Source: Shewanella sp. MTB7 (GTDB taxonomy: Bacteria > Pseudomonadota > Gammaproteobacteria > Enterobacterales > Shewanellaceae). From it: DNA of 50,000 bases. Position 1 is the stretch's first letter. Each line of letters begins with the position of its first letter. The DNA lies in the NCBI RefSeq assembly GCF_027571385.1, contig NZ_CP085636.1, positions 5,737,501 to 5,787,500 on the forward strand, read 5' to 3'. A model generated the notes under the pieces. It saw only the letters and a program-made list of their open reading frames with translations, did no database searches and was not told where the DNA came from. Made by a program: the position numbers and the translations under genes. Positions 48,403 to 50,000 of this stretch are shown here, in pieces.

Positions 48403-48837
48403 CTAAAGGCGCTGTCTTATCCATCCCCAAACTTGTTCGATAGGATTAAGCTCTGGTGAATAGGGAGGTAGTTTAATCATGGTTAGATTATCGAATTCAT
48501 CATCTAGATCTTTTGTATGCCAACCGGCACCATCCATGATCACGACAGCGTGGCGATCTGGAAGAGTTGCTTCAGAAATTAACTTTAGGTGTTGCCGCAT
48601 GAACCTTTTATCTACCCATGGAGTGATCAACGCTTCGGTATTTCCATTCGACGGACATACCGCCCCAAAAACATAAGCGTACTCAAACTGTTGTTGTCGA
48701 ACGACTCTTGGACGACTTCCTTTTTTTGCCCATAAGCGTGTCGTCGTGTTTTGTTGCCCTATACGAGCTTCATCTTGAAACCAAACATCAACTTGAGCCA
48801 GGGCAATATGACCGGGGATGTTAAGGATCGTTTCCAA
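48403..48837 (-). CDS. IS630 transposase, ORF B (DDE catalytic part)
   Basis: This 144-residue frame carries the catalytic domain: the first Asp in VDVWFQDEARIG, the second in AVVIMDGAGWH and the Glu in LPPYSPELNPIEQVW. All three DDE residues are therefore present. It has no proper start of its own (the TTG at 48837 is within the overlap and lacks a ribosome-binding site). It lies in the +1 frame relative to ORF A and should be made as an A-B fusion through frameshifting, as in several IS families. The joined sequence AFKKNFRLETILNIPGH is the natural continuation of the family. Confidence 0.88.
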   Translation of the reverse strand: METILNIPGHIALAQVDVWFQDEARIGQQNTTTRLWAKKGSRPRVVRQQQFEYAYVFGAVCPSNGNTEALITPWVDKRFMRQHLKLISEATLPDRHAVVIMDGAGWHTKDLDDEFDNLTMIKLPPYSPELNPIEQVWGWIRQRL

Positions 48838-49324
48838 GCGGAAGTTTTTTAAAAGCTTCTTGTGCTTTTTGGGATTGTTTAGGATGTTTTGACCTACTCG
48901 TTATCCAAGAAAAACCTAGCCGCTTTAATACTCTATAGACACTTGATGGTTCATAATTGATACCAAAGTGCTGAGAAATATATTCATTAATATCAGCACC
49001 CGATAGTCTGCCGCCTTCTTCAGATAAACTTTGCTGCTCAATGAATGTTGCGAGTTGTTTAGATTGAGTCTTGTTTAAAGATGGAGGTCGACCAGGTGAT
49101 GTTTTGTGCTCAAGGCTCGCTAAACCGTCGGTTAAGAAATCACTTACCCATTTGTTTACACTGGTACGACTCACCTTAAGAATACTCGTGATCTCAATGC
49201 GGTTATGCCCTTCACTGAAATGTGCTAATGCCAAAAGACGGATCCGCTTTTGTGCATTTTTCTCTCGTCGTGCCAGAGAGCGAAAGTCAGTGGTATTAAG
49301 CTTTTCCATATGTAACCTAATCAT
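48821..49324 (-). CDS. IS630 transposase, ORF A (DNA-binding part)
   Basis: The 167-residue frame contains two helix-turn-helix regions: about 28-60 (GHNRIEITSILKVSRTSVNKWV) in the N-terminal half, and a winged-helix-like region with GGRLSGADINEYISQHFG and PSSVYRVLKRLGFSW at about 100-140. It ends at AFKKLPLGNDP after the sequence GCTTTTAAAAAACTT. The six-A tract there is a plausible site for transcriptional or ribosomal slippage into ORF B, with which it overlaps by 17 nt. It starts about 45 bp inside the right end of the element. Confidence 0.88.
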   Translation of the reverse strand: MIRLHMEKLNTTDFRSLARREKNAQKRIRLLALAHFSEGHNRIEITSILKVSRTSVNKWVSDFLTDGLASLEHKTSPGRPPSLNKTQSKQLATFIEQQSLSEEGGRLSGADINEYISQHFGINYEPSSVYRVLKRLGFSWITSRSKHPKQSQKAQEAFKKLPLGNDP

Positions 49325-49419
49325 TAAAATTAACTGTTCAGATTAGATCACATCTTTATACCGATTGGTATAAATGAGGAGTGCACTAGGAAACGGACAA
49401 ATTGTTTCCAATCAAAACG

Positions 49420-49450
49420 AAAAAAGCCCGTTGCATAAGCAACGGGCTTT
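49420..49450 (-). terminator. rrn operon terminator
   Basis: AAAGCCCGTTGC and GCAACGGGCTTT form a perfect 12-bp stem with a 4-nt loop; on the minus strand it is followed by six U residues. It lies 27 nt after the 5S gene and ends the rRNA transcript entering from the right. Confidence 0.95.
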
Positions 49451-49476
49451 ATCGCTTCTCTTTCGAGAATAAATAG

Positions 49477-49596
49477 GCGTCTGGAAATGACCTACTCTCA
49501 CATGGGGAGACCCCACACTACCATCGGCGCGATTGCGTTTCACTTCTGAGTTCGGGATGGGATCAGGTGGGGCCACAATGCTATGGTTTCCAGACA
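49477..49596 (-). rRNA. rrf: 5S rRNA
   Basis: The minus strand has the 5S core CCCATCCCGAACTCAGAAGT followed by GAAACGC, and GCCGATGGTAGTGTGGGGTC with CTCCCCATGTGAGAGTAGG. The terminal stem is GTCTGG...CCAGAC. The length is about 120 nt. It belongs to the operon whose 23S gene enters from the right edge. Confidence 0.97.
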
Positions 49597-49811
49597 AATT
49601 TGCTATTACTTTCAGCGTTTAAAAAGCTAAAGGTAAATAATTTCGAAAGCTGTTATCTCACATTCGCAAGATAATTCTAAATAATTGGGTTTAGTACACG
49701 GATGTACTGTATGTCATAAATGCAGAAGCATTTTATGACCAACTTAAATCAAGTTCGTATTCTTTTGTCGCTAAGTATCACCTAGCTACATAAAACCCAT
49801 CTGGGTTGTAT
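49597..49811 (-). other. 23S-5S intergenic spacer
   Basis: This 215-nt spacer has no tRNA. It contains a hairpin GTCATAAATGC-AGAA-GCATTTTATGAC (49713-49739, one bulged A). The sequence adjacent to 23S (49790-49811) is complementary to the 5' flank of 23S rRNA as seen at 151-173, making the pre-23S processing stem. Confidence 0.8.

Positions 49812-50000
<189 letters not shown>

Larger units (their letters stand above)
48260..49370 (-). mobile_element. IS630-family insertion sequence (about 1.1 kb)
   Basis: The ends are inverted repeats: left TA-CCAATCGGTATAATC (from 48260) and right, reversed, TA-CCAATCGGTATAAAG (to 49370). The first 13 bp after the TA are identical and further partial matching runs to about 22 bp. 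The outer TA dinucleotides are the target duplication typical of IS630/Tc1-mariner elements. Inside are two overlapping leftward frames that together encode a complete DDE transposase. The element sits within the remnant of a related transposase on the plus strand. It appears structurally intact and could be active if the frameshift is bypassed. Confidence 0.92.

Noticed and set aside
48821..48837. Canonical -1 frameshift at A-AAA-AAC in the IS630 transposase
   Set aside because: The zero frame reads TTT AAA AAA CTT and ORF B is in the +1 frame, so the -1 heptamer is out of register.

Overview
The window is a chromosomal segment of a gammaproteobacterium, almost certainly a Shewanella. The 16S sequence is gammaproteobacterial. 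The gene content and order (pdhR-aceE-aceF-lpdA, ampD-ampE, nadC, pilA-pilB-pilC-pilD-coaE-zapD-yacG-mutT, zntR-like regulator plus a Cys-rich SO_0444-type metal exporter, purH-purD, a PdeB-like protein, hemE, rsd, acnB) match what I recall of the S. oneidensis MR-1 SO_0410-SO_0444 neighbourhood. This comes from memory and protein motifs; no search was run. The modest GC content and the IS630 element with ATACCAATCGGTATAA-type ends fit the marine Shewanella.

Layout. Both edges are rRNA operons transcribed leftward. The left edge holds the 5' end of a 23S gene, a spacer without tRNA, a complete 16S gene and its P2/P1 promoters (1-2850). The right edge holds the 3' end of another 23S gene, a 5S gene and a strong terminator (49420-50000). 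The roughly 47 kb between them is mostly housekeeping DNA. From left to right it contains: an M13 metallopeptidase lipoprotein and a type Vd patatin autotransporter (2977-7362); a very large propeller/PAS/GGDEF/EAL sensor split by a frameshift at a 10-bp tandem repeat (7471-11926); the pyruvate dehydrogenase operon with its regulator PdhR (12134-19114); ampE/ampD; nadC; the type IV pilus assembly block with coaE, zapD, yacG and mutT (21267-29844); the metal-efflux pair (29935-31677); purH/purD; a PdeB-like c-di-GMP enzyme; two spondin-domain exported proteins beside a two-component system (38150-41889); hemE; a candidate small RNA upstream of rsd; acnB; a YniC-like sugar phosphatase; and an IS630-family element inserted into the remnant of a second IS630-type transposase.

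Genes that work together: AceE, AceF and Lpd form the pyruvate dehydrogenase complex under PdhR, which has a near-perfect operator in front of its own gene. PilA is the pilin, PilD processes it, PilB powers assembly and PilC is the platform. The MerR-type regulator and the exporter form a two-gene metal-response unit with a classical MerR operator. The OmpR-type regulator and its kinase overlap by one base and lie just downstream of the spondin genes.

The least expected signals are: (1) four decaying ~60-bp copies of the 3' end of pilC, each still carrying a start-to-stop mini-frame resembling the PilC C-terminus; (2) three 10-bp repeats that break the large sensor gene, where removing one copy restores a single frame; (3) a well-formed promoter and terminator about 100 nt apart upstream of rsd, which predicts a small RNA; (4) a structured 5' region in front of purH; and (5) a hairpin in front of the spondin-linked response regulator.
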